This document shows positions 55,194-64,000 of a DNA stretch of 64,000 nucleotides, piece by piece. Made by a program: the position numbers and the translations under genes. How positions within the stretch are numbered: the first letter of the stretch is position 1; every line of letters begins with the position of its first letter. This stretch comes from Pictodentalium vernedei (Eukaryota; Mollusca; Scaphopoda; Dentaliida; Dentaliidae), in contig CM062296.1 of NCBI GenBank assembly GCA_031216915.1, positions 58,216,584-58,280,583 on the forward strand, given 5' to 3'. The notes under the pieces were generated by a model that saw only the letters and a list, made by a program, of their open reading frames with translations, did not search any database and was not told the origin of the DNA.

Positions 55194-55826
55194 GGTTTAA
55201 TATATTCCTGGTTTTCTGGGAACCGAGAACGGGAATGAAATTACTCTCAGAACCGGGAAGGGAAACTGCTCGAGTAATATTAAGCAAATTTTACGAGGGT
55301 AACATGACGCATTTATTTTAATGATGATGAGCATATTTCCATCTCCAAAAGGAAAAGTTGTTTTCCAAAGATAAGTATGAAAACGCAAACCCGCTTCAAT
55401 CTCGTCTTTATTTTATTTTTTTTTTTTATCACCTGTACCTTCTCCCATATCAACACCCTCTTCATTACTGTCACCAGCCCCCCCCCCCCCCCCTCTACTT
55501 TAAGCAGAGGTGACTGTTTCAACTTTGAAGCGGGTGAAGAAGATCTTGCTGTTGAAGGGGTGGGGGGGGGGGGGGGGGGGGCTTCAGAACTGGTTGAGGG
55601 TTATAGAGATTAGTTGAAAATGGTTTGTCGGGAAACAGGACTGTGAAGATTTCAAGAAAGGAAGCGCGGACGAAATCCGACAAAGTTTCAATTCAGAAAA
55701 CATCAGTTCAATAAACAAACAGTGCCACGCTTCATTCCCGATTCGGTGCTGTAGATTTCCCGGGTATCGGGACCGGCTTTCGGAACCGGGAATACGGGAA
55801 TTCCAGTTACCGGAATTAAACCCTAG
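55194..55826. mobile_element. Element family M, copy 3 (longest)
   Basis: Left end GGGTTTAATATATTCCTGGT, right end ACCGGAATTAAACCC, roughly inverted. CGGGAACGGGAAT-like blocks at both ends. The interior has a C/G run pair (about 55479-55493, 55559-55580) and the shared CAGTGCCACGCTTCATTCCC block. Confidence 0.75.
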
Positions 55827-55907
55827 TATCCAGGCTGTAGGGTGCTAATTTCGTCATTTGCACTAAAAACTTAATTTGGCAATAACGATCTCCTATTTGC
55901 TGAACTG

Positions 55908-56293
55908 GGGGCGCGGTGGCTCAGTTGGTAGAGGTGCAGGCTGCAAGCCGAGAGGTCCTCGGTTCGAATCCCACCTGCGGCAACCGCGTTGTGTCCTTGG
56001 GCAAGACACTTCACCCCGATTGCCTAAATGGGGGCACGATGACGCTGTGTACTGAGGCGTACTGCACGTCGATGGTGCGCATGTCTTCAACCAATCTAAC
56101 CCTGCCTGTGCTGCGGTGCAGAGTTCAGAGTTACGATGTTGGAGAGCTGACAGCTGCTCGTCGTTGCTCGGTGGTTCTCTCCGGGTACTCCGGCTTCCTC
56201 CACCCGTAAAACTGTCACGGTCACGATTAGCCATTGTGCATAAGTATGTGACCTTAAACACCAATAAATGAATAAATAAATAAATAAATAAAT
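55908..56293 (+). mobile_element. SINE, full length, first tRNA-head type
   Basis: Head GGGCGCGGTGGCTCAGTTGG...GGTCCTCGGTTCGAATCCCA (A and B boxes of an internal Pol III promoter). Then TTGTGTCCTTGGGCAAGACA, GAGGCGTACTGCACGTCGAT, GGTTCTCTCCGGGTACTCCG GCTTCC in the V-domain-like block, GTGACCTTAAACACCAATAA and an (AAAT)n tail. Direct repeats TTGCTGAACT upstream and TTGGCTGAACTT downstream mark the target duplication. Best-preserved copy of the family here; the reference for the others. Confidence 0.95.
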
Positions 56294-56305
56294 ATTGGCT
56301 GAACT

Positions 56306-57650
56306 TTTGGCACTAAAAATATCCCTGCACGCAGTGTTCACAATAGCCCAATAGTTTTTGGTGCCAAGTGGAATTTTGTTCGCTACCAAATTATTTTTTT
56401 GGTACCATATGAACGATTTTAGTGTCAAAATGGATTCTGATCGTACATGAGAACAAATTAACCGTGTATCGTCCATTGAGTGCCACAAGGAGCCACCCGC
56501 AGTGCTAAAGCATTGCGGACGGCGCCTTGCTTTACTCAAGGTAGATATTCCAATTTACTGTTACCTGTTACCTGATTATTTTATCCCATAAATGGCCGTT
56601 TATTTGAACAATAAAGGCCTTGGATAAATGTTTGCTTTATTCACCTAGTAGGGTGATAAATTTTCCCCATAGATTTAACACTGAAAGAATTTATTCCCCT
56701 AGTAGCACGGACTTGTTGACCTCTGGCCTCTACCACATTTGTCTAGCATAATTAATAGTTCGATTGTTCAATTCTATTAATCTATTTGAAAGTTTTACAC
56801 AATGCCAGTAGAAAACACCACACACTGCTTATATAATAAAGTATTTTTGTAAGTTAAGCTGAAGTTTGTAGGGGAATTATTTCTAGACAGAAATGTATTA
56901 CTGCGCCTTGTTTATTTTTGCCAATTTTGCTGGTCGATCGAATTGGGCCAATGTGCTCCTCACTTCTCGCTGTGTTTTGTAGCGAATTATAGCACGATTT
57001 TGTCGCGACAGCCCTGTAGAAGATGTATGGGATAAACAAAATAAACGTATAGTGTTTTCAAGTAAAAAAATTCTACCAGAGGCCCGTCGGTTTCATTCTT
57101 AATCCTACTCGTAGAATAATATTTTTACTTGAGGACTAACCGAGCTCGACGTTGTTTAACTTCGGTGATCTGACGAGAACCGGTTACCGCACCGCCACCG
57201 CGCCCCCCGTAAGACAGATAAAAACTGGTAATTTAATTTGCTAAAACACTCGTCAGAAGTGTTGATGTATTCCAGTATTGTTGCGCATTTCAACTTTGAT
57301 CACAATCGAATTGATATTTCTCCACTGTGTCATTGTTGTCTCCAAACAGAATAGATGGGCTGATATGATGATTCCAAATATCTGTTTGCGATAAAAATAG
57401 AAATGATATTTCCAACTTGCTCCTTACTTTAATTTCCCTGTTCCAATGTGCAGGAACTGTGCAAACATAACAATAAACTTCAGCATGTACAAGTACGTTA
57501 ATGCACATTGCTTCTTACATATAAATTAAATTTCTTTTACTGCACATGAATCTGCTGTCTTCCTTCGAAAAATATGTAATAAAGCAAGAAATTTCAAATG
57601 ATTTTTTTCCAATCATAATAATAAAACAATAACTGACTTTCATTGAGGTT
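56306..57650. other. Unassigned spacer
   Basis: No gene recognised on either strand. Confidence 0.45.
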
Positions 57651-57654
57651 GATA

Positions 57655-57755
57655 CAAGGAATTATCAACCCTAGAAAGGTAATATTCACCGAGGTCTACG
57701 GCCCTACGCTTCGGTGAACATTACTTTTCTCAGGTTGATAATTCCTTATGACTAT
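57655..57755. repeat. Imperfect hairpin
   Basis: CAAGGAATTATCAACC, then AAAGGTAATATTCACCGA, loop, and mirrored TCGGTGAACATTACTTTTCT and GGTTGATAATTCCTT. Confidence 0.88.
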
Positions 57756-57845
57756 GTAATTTACCTGCTAAATATTACTACTGTTTGGCAATCTTTTCCT
57801 GGTCCCCGGAATATCAAGAGTGTGGAATCTGATTCCGTATCACTA

Positions 57846-58164
57846 CAGTTAAAGCTAGAAGTATTGTCAAGAAATGCGCACAACTCGCACGTTTATATGC
57901 GCATTAATGTGCGCGTTATGGCCCAAGTAAAGCTATCAAATTCTGTAAATATGGCCTGTGCACAAGCAATGTTTCAGCCAATGGACCTCCGGATAACCCG
58001 GAGGTCCATTGGCAGAAACATTGCATGTGTTTACTATGAGTAACCAGGAGAACCTGCCGTGCTCTGGATGCCATTCGATATGGCAATTGCGCGCAATTCC
58101 AACGCGCAATTAAGCCTAGATAAGCGCACTATTCGTGCGTGACAGGACTTCTAGGTTTTAACTG
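57846..58164. mobile_element. TA-flanked MITE family C, copy 11
   Basis: TA at 57844-57845 and 58165-58166. Ends CAGTTAAAGCTAGAAGTATT and GGTTTTAACTG. L arm first. Core palindrome about 57982-58005. Confidence 0.9.
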
Positions 58165-58169
58165 TATAT

Positions 58170-58620
58170 TATGACGGACTGTTTACGAGTGCGTTCAAAT
58201 TCGCATATACAGCTGCCCCGTTCCCAGATTGTACTTTACCAGGAGTTGGAAGGTGTGCGCTCGAACAGCGGTCCGTTTTTTTTTATCGTATTCGTGATTT
58301 TTTTTATCGTATTCATACTCATCGGGGTATTCCCAAAAAGTGTTCACCTGTTGCAAAAGTGAGTGTAAACAAAAATAATAACTCTTTACTTCAACACAAT
58401 TTACCCCAAAAAAAGGTTGGGGGAATTGCTAATTCTAGCACGTTGAACTATAAGTTATATAATATGGGTCGTCGCATCACGTCTCGTTCGTTTGGATAGA
58501 CCACCGGAGCTTGGACTGCGGCAGCTCGTTCGATCCTGCGCTCTGGCCTCCTCAACTCGACGTGATACCACGACCCACCTCAATTCACTGTAATGACAAT
58601 ATGTATTTAACAACCTCTAC
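58170..58620. other. Unassigned spacer
   Basis: No gene. A short direct repeat TTTTATCGTATTC at about 58281 and 58301. Confidence 0.5.
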
Positions 58621-58623
58621 ATA

Positions 58624-58959
58624 CGGGAGCGCGGTGGCTCAGTGGTAGACTGTTGGACTTCTATGCTAGAGGTCCCGAGTTCGATCCCCGACCGGGACGA
58701 CCCGCGTTGTGTCCTTGGGCAAGGCACTTTATCCCGGTTGACGCCGTGTACTAAGGCGCACTGCACGTCGATGGTGCACATGTCTTCAACCGCTGTAACC
58801 CTGCTTGAGCGGGGCTTGAACAGAGTTAGAATGTTGAGGAGCTGACAGTTGCTCGTCGATGCTCGGTGGTTCTCTCCGGGTACTCCGGCCTCCTCCACCC
58901 GTAAAACTGTCACGGTCACGATTAGCCGTTGTGCACATGTATGTGACCTTAAACATGAA

Positions 58960-58998
<39 letters not shown>

Positions 58999-58999
58999 A
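58624..58999 (+). mobile_element. SINE, full length, second tRNA-head type
   Basis: Head GGGAGCGCGGTGGCTCAGTG...GAGTTCGATCCCC like 23530, shared body (CACTGCACGTCGATGGTGCA, CTCCGGGTACTCCGGCCTCC) and a long (AAAT)n tail from about 58960. It ends directly in the family B fragment at 58998. Confidence 0.95.
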
Positions 59000-59129
59000 T
59001 AGCCATATGACCCTTCATTGGAACAAGCTCTTCGAGCTTGTTCCAATGATGGGTCATATGATTACTTTTTTCAGCTGCTCAATTTGTAAAATTACGCCGG
59101 CGGATGTGACCGATTCGTAAGCTAAAGGG
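58998..59129. mobile_element. piggyBac-like MITE family B, truncated by a SINE
   Basis: Core ATATGACCCTTCATTGGAAC and mirror, then in reverse the family B left arm (TTCAGCTGCT, ATTACGCCGGCGGATGTGAC, CGATTCG, TAAAGGGG). The other half is missing, replaced by the SINE tail. Confidence 0.8.
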
Positions 59130-59439
59130 GAGAGATAACTCCACGTTTGATTTTGTTACACATATTTAGTGCCGATGCTATTATGGGCGAATTGTGAATA
59201 GACTAAGATAGATACTAATTATACTATTCCAGTCTTTCGATTTTGAAGTGAGGCACGCTATCCTGTATCCAGCCCCGTCGAGTGATGGTCGTGTTGTTGG
59301 CAAGAACAATTAACATGCAAATTGCAATGACGAATGAAGCCAGTATTTGACAGCACTGTGCATTCAGTACGGTATTTGGGCACATCCATATTGAACGGCA
59401 CCATGGAAGCTGGGCGATTTGGTGCTTTCATGGTTTTCA
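59130..59439. other. Unassigned spacer
   Basis: Nothing recognised. Confidence 0.45.
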
Positions 59440-59443
59440 TTAA

Positions 59444-59671
59444 CCCTTTACCTAACGCTAGTAGCAGTGGCACTCGTAAAAAAATTCCCTTATAACTAAA
59501 AATTTTCATTTTTTGCTTCCAAAACATAGGTTGCGCCCCGCGTCGCGCTCGTTCCAATGAGGGGTCACAACCTATGTTTTGGAAGCAAAAAATGAAAATA
59601 TTAAAAAACACTTAAATGGAGATTTTCATGTATAGCGCTGGACGGTTTTGGCCGTTACGTTAGTTAAAGGG
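59444..59671. mobile_element. piggyBac-like MITE family A, copy 6
   Basis: TTAA at 59440-59443 and 59672-59675, ends CCCTTTACCTAACG and CGTTAGTTAAAGGG. Core palindrome partly deleted (GCGCTCGTTCCAATGAGGGG retained on one side only). Confidence 0.9.
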
Positions 59672-59675
59672 TTAA

Positions 59676-60098
59676 ATGAATCCCAACTTTTGGGTCATGA
59701 CGATGTGTTATGCTCCAAGTAACAAGAGAAAAGAGCACACTGCGGCTGTAATTTATGCAGAGCTAATAAATTTGCTCCATTGGTGAATACTGAATGGTGA
59801 TTGGTCCAGTGAGCGCGAACCTCTCAGAGAACACCAGGTTTTTCCAAACAGTAGAAATAAATAGGATTTATGCTGAATACATTCACATTACTAAAACCCA
59901 CTGCCAAATATTCGTCCTTTTTACCTAATAAAAAATAATTGGCTGTTCACACGGAAATGATATCTCAACTGGAATGAATTACCAGATTTTGATCGCTCTC
60001 TTAGCAGAACCGAGGCGCGCTGTTGTTGGCTCGCAAGAAGTTAACATTGCGGGCGCCGTGGCGCGCAAGAGCGATAGCGCGCCTCAAAAACGAAAGAC
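59676..60098. other. Unassigned spacer
   Basis: Nothing recognised. Confidence 0.45.
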
Positions 60099-60100
60099 TA

Positions 60101-61643
60101 CTATTCAACAAAAGTAGGGGATATCCAAACTGATGTTGATATTTTCGAAAAATGGTATTGGATACGCGTGATTGGACACATCAATATGTTACCAAGTTTA
60201 GTGTGAATCATGAATGTCACCGGCCCACGAAACTTTCGTGCAGGTTTTTCGCACGTGCACCGCGTTAATGTCTGTGGGGTACGTTTTGAAATTTTCGTTT
60301 GTGCTAGACAGGCTTTTACGGAGGTCTCATCGTTCTTTTCTTGGTACAAACTCGTTCATCAATAGTACTGTTTCTGGTCGAAACGTAACTTTTGAAGGAT
60401 GCGAAGACTGACGTGTGACGAACGTTTACGTGCCGTTGGCATGTTGGAAGCTGGAAACAGATTGACTGCAGACGTCTGCAGTGGCTCAAATTATCAACGT
60501 TACTCAATCGGTGATTAGCAGGTTGTGGTCACCCTACCATCAGACAGGCAATGTTGATGACAGACGTCGTTCAGGTGGTCCAAGGGCGACAACTGCTAAC
60601 CAGGATCGTTTCATCCGAACACAGCATTACGTAACCGCCATCAAAGTGCCTCAAGAATTAAACAGCAACTGCATCGAGCGACAGGTGTGCGAGTCAGGGC
60701 TCAGAGTATCCGAAATCGCCAACACAGATGAAATTTGTACCCTCGACGACCTAGAATAATTCCACGTTTGACTGAACGTCACGTCGCAGCAGGGTGTAAT
60801 TGGTGTGGAGCACGACAACGGTGGGACAATCGTCGTTGGAGCAACGCCATGTGTTCCAATGAATCGAGGTTCACTCTCGACTTCCAGAACAGGCGAAACA
60901 GAGTGTGGTGGCGGCGAAACGAGCGATACCATAACGTAACCCTTAGGTAGCACGATCGTTTTGGTGGTGGATCGGTTATGGTGTGGGGAGGCGTAACCAT
61001 GGCATGCAGAACAGAAGTACATGTCATCCAAAGGCGTGTCGCAGGGCAGTACTACCGTGACAAATTGTTAGCAGCTCATGTGGTGCCATTCGCGCGACGT
61101 CACGGCCGTTGATTCATTTCTCAAGATGACAATGCAAGAGCACACAGTGCCCGTGTCGCTACATAGTTCCTCCTGGGGCAGAACATCACCACACTACCTT
61201 GGCCAGCACTAAGTCCAAACCTTTCACCATTCGAGTACGTCTGGGATACGCTTGGCAGGCGCCTACGAGAACGCCAAAAACCCCCAACCAATGTCTAGGA
61301 ACTCGCCGCTGCACTGCATGAAGAATGCAATAGCATCTGTCAAGCTGATATTGGCCGCTTAGTGAGGAGTTTGCCACGTCAGATCCGCGCTTCTATCGCA
61401 AATCGAGGAGGATTTACAAGGTATTGAGGTCTTGGACTGAATGTGGTAAATTCTCTGACTGACCGACCATGTCTTTTACAGCTCAGTGCGTGGAACATGT
61501 GCTTGACAGACACCCAACTATCGCTGACATCATTCGCCAGATGTCACAGTGCAATGCTCTCAAATGTCTTTTTCATGAAAATATAAATATATTTCTTCAT
61601 ATATCTCACTTTTATCAAAAATCCCCTACTTTTTTTTAAATAG
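60101..61643 (+). mobile_element. Second Tc1-like DNA transposon, different family, dead
   Basis: 1543 bp, ends CTATTCAACAAAAGTAGGGG and the inverse of CTATTTAAAAAAAAGTAGGG, TA at 60099-60100 and 61644-61645. The TIRs and protein are clearly distinct from the element at 42979, so it is a separate Tc1 lineage. Confidence 0.92.
60400..61425 (+). pseudogene. Tc1-like transposase, heavily broken, first catalytic Asp lost
   Basis: Starts MRRLTCDERLRAVGMLEAGN, then after a frameshift QSVISRLWSPYHQTGNVDDR (second half of the DNA-binding helix-turn-helix and linker). RRSGGPRATTANQDRFIR follows. Multiple frameshifts follow between 60620 and 60790. The first catalytic Asp (usually SDES) reads SNES at about 60857-60868. 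The second is intact in QDDNARAH (about 61124), and Glu in SPFEYVW (about 61229), with 34 residues between them. In-frame TGA (61110-61112) and TAG (61164-61166) also interrupt. Older and more decayed than the copy at 43257. Confidence 0.92.
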
Positions 61644-61645
61644 TA

Positions 61646-62112
61646 TATATCATTTCTCAAACGTGTATGGCTTGTAATGATTCTTAGTTCTAATTAACGT
61701 TTTTGCACATTGATCAGTGGATAGAAAGGTCAGTTCAGCTTTAACCCAAATGAAAATAACTCCCTCTCCCCCTACCACCCCACCCACATCCATCTTGTCA
61801 CAAAAAGGCTTTGTACTTTTTCGTCAAGAGAGAGACACTTTATACAATCCAACATATTTTGAAAACAAATTAAGCCTGATAAGTGCGTGTCGATAAGCCT
61901 CTAGCACTAGGTGGACCACCCCACTTGGAAATCTTCCGATGCGCCTCTTTAACAATATTCGATGAGCATTTGGAAATGGAAAAGACAAAGCCGGCGATTA
62001 CCTGGAAAAAACATTTCTGTGAATGGTTCACAACACTCACATAATTGTTTTACCTCTGGTGTTATGAGTGGTGCCACCATCATTTGTTATAATGTGAAAT
62101 CCAGCAAAATTT
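61646..62112. other. Unassigned spacer
   Basis: No gene recognised. Confidence 0.45.
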
Positions 62113-62117
62113 ATAGT

Positions 62118-62358
62118 ATGGGGGAGTGGACTGCAACTACAACACCTGTGGAGTGAAAAACGTTCCACCCAGACAATAACCCACAGTCTGTAAAGGGGCA
62201 CAACAACGAGCAAAGCTTCAGCCAATGGACCTCCCGATGTAACCCAGTGGTTCATTGACTGAAACTGTGTCTGACATTCAAATGAATCGAGATTATTGTA
62301 TGCGTAAAAATTCCACTCCGTGAGTGTTTTATTGATAATCCACTCTCCACGTACTGTA
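62118..62358. mobile_element. TA-flanked MITE family E, copy 3 (worn)
   Basis: Left GGGGGAGTGGACTGCAACTA (decayed), right TGATAATCCACTCTCCACGT ending ACTGTA. The core is degraded (GGACCTCCCGATGTAACCCA). Confidence 0.8.
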
Positions 62359-62359
62359 C

Positions 62360-62856
62360 AACCGCGCGCAATGTCGAATTGTCCATATTGTGTCGTCGTT
62401 TATATGATTAAATTGTGAAGAATCCCGAACGATTCCGGTACAAATGACAGGTAAATTATTTGAGAGTGACGCCCAAGTAAATAGGGTGCTGATGTCTCAT
62501 GTAACAGGTCCCAGGATCGAACCCTGGTTGGGCAAATTCCCAAGGTGTCCGGACACTCTCTGCGACAACAAGAGTTGATGCTGTCACAGCGTATCGTACT
62601 TTCGAGTAGCTGTCCAGTTGAGGTAAGAGACACATTCAATGGTGATTCAAGACACCCATGTTGTAACCGCGACGACGATAGTTGCCGCTATACCGGTCAT
62701 CACATAAATCCGATAAGCGTTTCGCACTTGCTCAGAATATCCAGATTGGGCGTATATTAGTGCATGAAAATGGATAGATAGGTTATATAGATGTATACAC
62801 AAAATGGCAAGGTGAGTGACAAGACAAGTCTAGCTCAGAAGCAGCCCGACCGCCTA
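62360..62856. other. Unassigned spacer
   Basis: GGATCGAACCCTGGTTGGGC near 62515 has a tRNA B-box look but no cloverleaf could be built around it. Confidence 0.4.
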
Positions 62857-62862
62857 TTTTAA

Positions 62863-63103
62863 TCCTTTACCCAACGAATCGCCCGCATCCGCTCGCGTAA
62901 TATGCAACTTCAGCAGCTGAACAAATATTATTTTTTGAAAAGTTTCAACAAAACCATATCATATGACCCCTCTTTGGAACGAGCTCGTCGAGCTCGTTCC
63001 AAAGAGGGGTCACATGATATGGTTTTGTTGAAATTTTTGGAAAAAGTTAAAAAAATGATATTTAAAATAATAAATTTTGATATCGTCTGCGTTGGGCAAA
63101 GGG
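62863..63103. mobile_element. piggyBac-like MITE family B, copy 7
   Basis: TTAA at 62859-62862 and 63104-63107, ends TCCTTTACCCAACGAATCGC and GTTGGGCAAAGGG. Central palindrome CTCTTTGGAACGAGCTCGTC with its mirror, nearly perfect. Confidence 0.92.
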
Positions 63104-63321
63104 TTAAATGCACTTGGAAATGGACACACACAGTTGGCTAAAATGACTACTGCAGTACCTTTCCGCGGTCTGTCGTCTGTCGACTTTAGTCGCCTATCGC
63201 GCCAAAAGAGTTAAATGCACTTGGAAATGAACACACACAGTTGGCTAAAATGACTACTGCAGTACCTTTCCGCGGTCTGTCGTCTGTCGACTTTAGTCGC
63301 CTATCGCGCCAAAAGAGTTAA
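63104..63321 (+). repeat. 107-bp direct repeat bounded by TTAA at each joint
   Basis: Two copies (63104-63210, 63211-63317) differ by very few bases (GGAAATGGACAC versus GGAAATGAACAC). TTAA lies at the start of each and after the second (63318-63321). Confidence 0.92.
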
Positions 63322-63490
63322 TTCGGAGGTTATATTGTTGAAAATTTGATGAATTCCACAGACATACTGTGCACATTCGATTACTAGATTGGAAAGCAGT
63401 GATCCAAGATGGTACGGTGCTATTCCGTTTATAATCAGATAGAAAATGTTCATTTTGTTTATAAATCGTTTCCCCTCTAGCGAATGCCAA
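63318..63490 (-). mobile_element. LINE C-terminal scrap
   Basis: Minus-strand frame gives HSLEGKRFINKMNIFYLIIN then GIAPYHLGSLLSN, and in another phase QQYNLRINSF. This is the conserved stretch after the reverse transcriptase in CR1/jockey-like LINEs. It is cut at both sides by a TTAA repeat and a family B MITE half. Confidence 0.7.
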
Positions 63491-63592
63491 AGAGGTGTCA
63501 CATAATATGGTTTTGTTGAAATTGTTTTTAAAAAATTTAAAAAATGAAATTTAAAATAATAAATTTTGAAATCGTCTGCGTTGGGTAAATGA
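63489..63592. mobile_element. piggyBac-like MITE family B, right half only
   Basis: GAGGTGTCACATAATATGGT, then AATCGTCTGCGTTGGGTAAA, then TGA and TTAA (63593-63596). Confidence 0.8.
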
Positions 63593-63760
63593 TTAAGATT
63601 CAATCGGAGGGAGTATTTCAGTTGGTCGGAAAAGCAAGCCTTAAAAGTTCGCTTTTCCAATCACCTCAAATATTCCATCTGATTGAATACCATGAACGTT
63701 TAGTTTCTCTGAATCAACGCAATAATTATTCCTCAATCCAGACATGAACGAACCAATGAT

Positions 63761-63864
63761 TATTATTAATATTAGACGTGTTTGGTTATTAAATATTATT
63801 GATATTAGACGTGTTTGGTTATTAAATATTATTGATATTAGACGTGTTTGGTTATTAAATATTA
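63761..63864 (+). repeat. 33-bp tandem repeat, three copies
   Basis: Units of ATTGATATTAGACGTGTTTG plus GTTATTAAATATT, almost identical. The isoleucine-rich repeat frame on the minus strand is a by-product. Confidence 0.95.
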
Positions 63865-64000
63865 TGAACGTTGAGACACGATATAGCTGTATCATTATGA
63901 TTACGCCGCGCCAATGGTGAATGGTGTTAATATCATGATGTCTTCAAGGTGTATTACATACTTATTGACTGAAATGTCTATACCTGGCACACGAAAGATT

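Noticed and set aside
55908..55982. Functional tRNA gene
   Set aside because: A and B boxes are present but the acceptor stem does not close and the sequence continues into a SINE body.
62500..62545. Stand-alone tRNA
   Set aside because: Only a B-box-like GGATCGAACCC; no cloverleaf could be drawn.

Overview
This is metazoan, non-coding, transposon-dominated DNA, most likely from a marine invertebrate. It is AT-rich, with no operons, no long intact genes and no bacterial signals. It carries tRNA-headed SINEs, non-LTR retrotransposon (LINE) 3' ends, two dead Tc1-like transposons, a dead MULE with a FLYWCH zinc finger, several hAT-like elements with 8-bp target duplications, and dozens of short palindromic non-autonomous elements. 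The SINE body resembles the V-domain seen in SINEs of aquatic animals. I cannot name the species.

The only segment I support as a host gene is on the minus strand at 51800-52052. It is the last exon of a class A (rhodopsin-like) GPCR, with the end of TM7, helix 8 and the C-tail. It is preceded by a TACTAAC-type branch site, a T-tract and CAG. It is squeezed between a hAT element 41 bp beyond the stop codon and a TA-flanked MITE that abuts the branch site. A cluster of CRE, E-box, NRF-1-like and YY1-like motifs at 34.1-34.3 kb is a candidate promoter with no recognisable gene attached.

Layout. 0-10 kb: a LINE end, a nested foldback pair, a 29-bp minisatellite with higher-order structure, MITEs, a MULE remnant, a Maverick/Polinton-like ATPase remnant and a second LINE end. 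10-17 kb: a poorly annotated stretch, then a tandem duplication whose two copies carry different transposons. 17-25 kb: SINEs, hAT-like elements, and a LINE split by a 2.29-kb element with very long terminal inverted repeats (TIRs). 26-33 kb: hairpin elements, a minisatellite and an ectopic copy of about 565 bp pasted into a MITE. 34-43 kb: the candidate promoter, two inverted arrays of a 13-bp motif and an array of CTCGCC palindromes. 43-47 kb: a Tc1-like element and a CR1/jockey-like LINE end. 49-53 kb: a piggyBac-like MITE turned into a tandem array, then the GPCR exon. 55-64 kb: SINEs, MITEs, a second Tc1-like element and LINE scraps.

The main pattern is modular. Piggybac-like (TTAA) families A and B share one palindromic core but have different arms. 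Tc1-like (TA) families C and E share another core but have different ends. Nested insertions give internal empty-site controls for several families.
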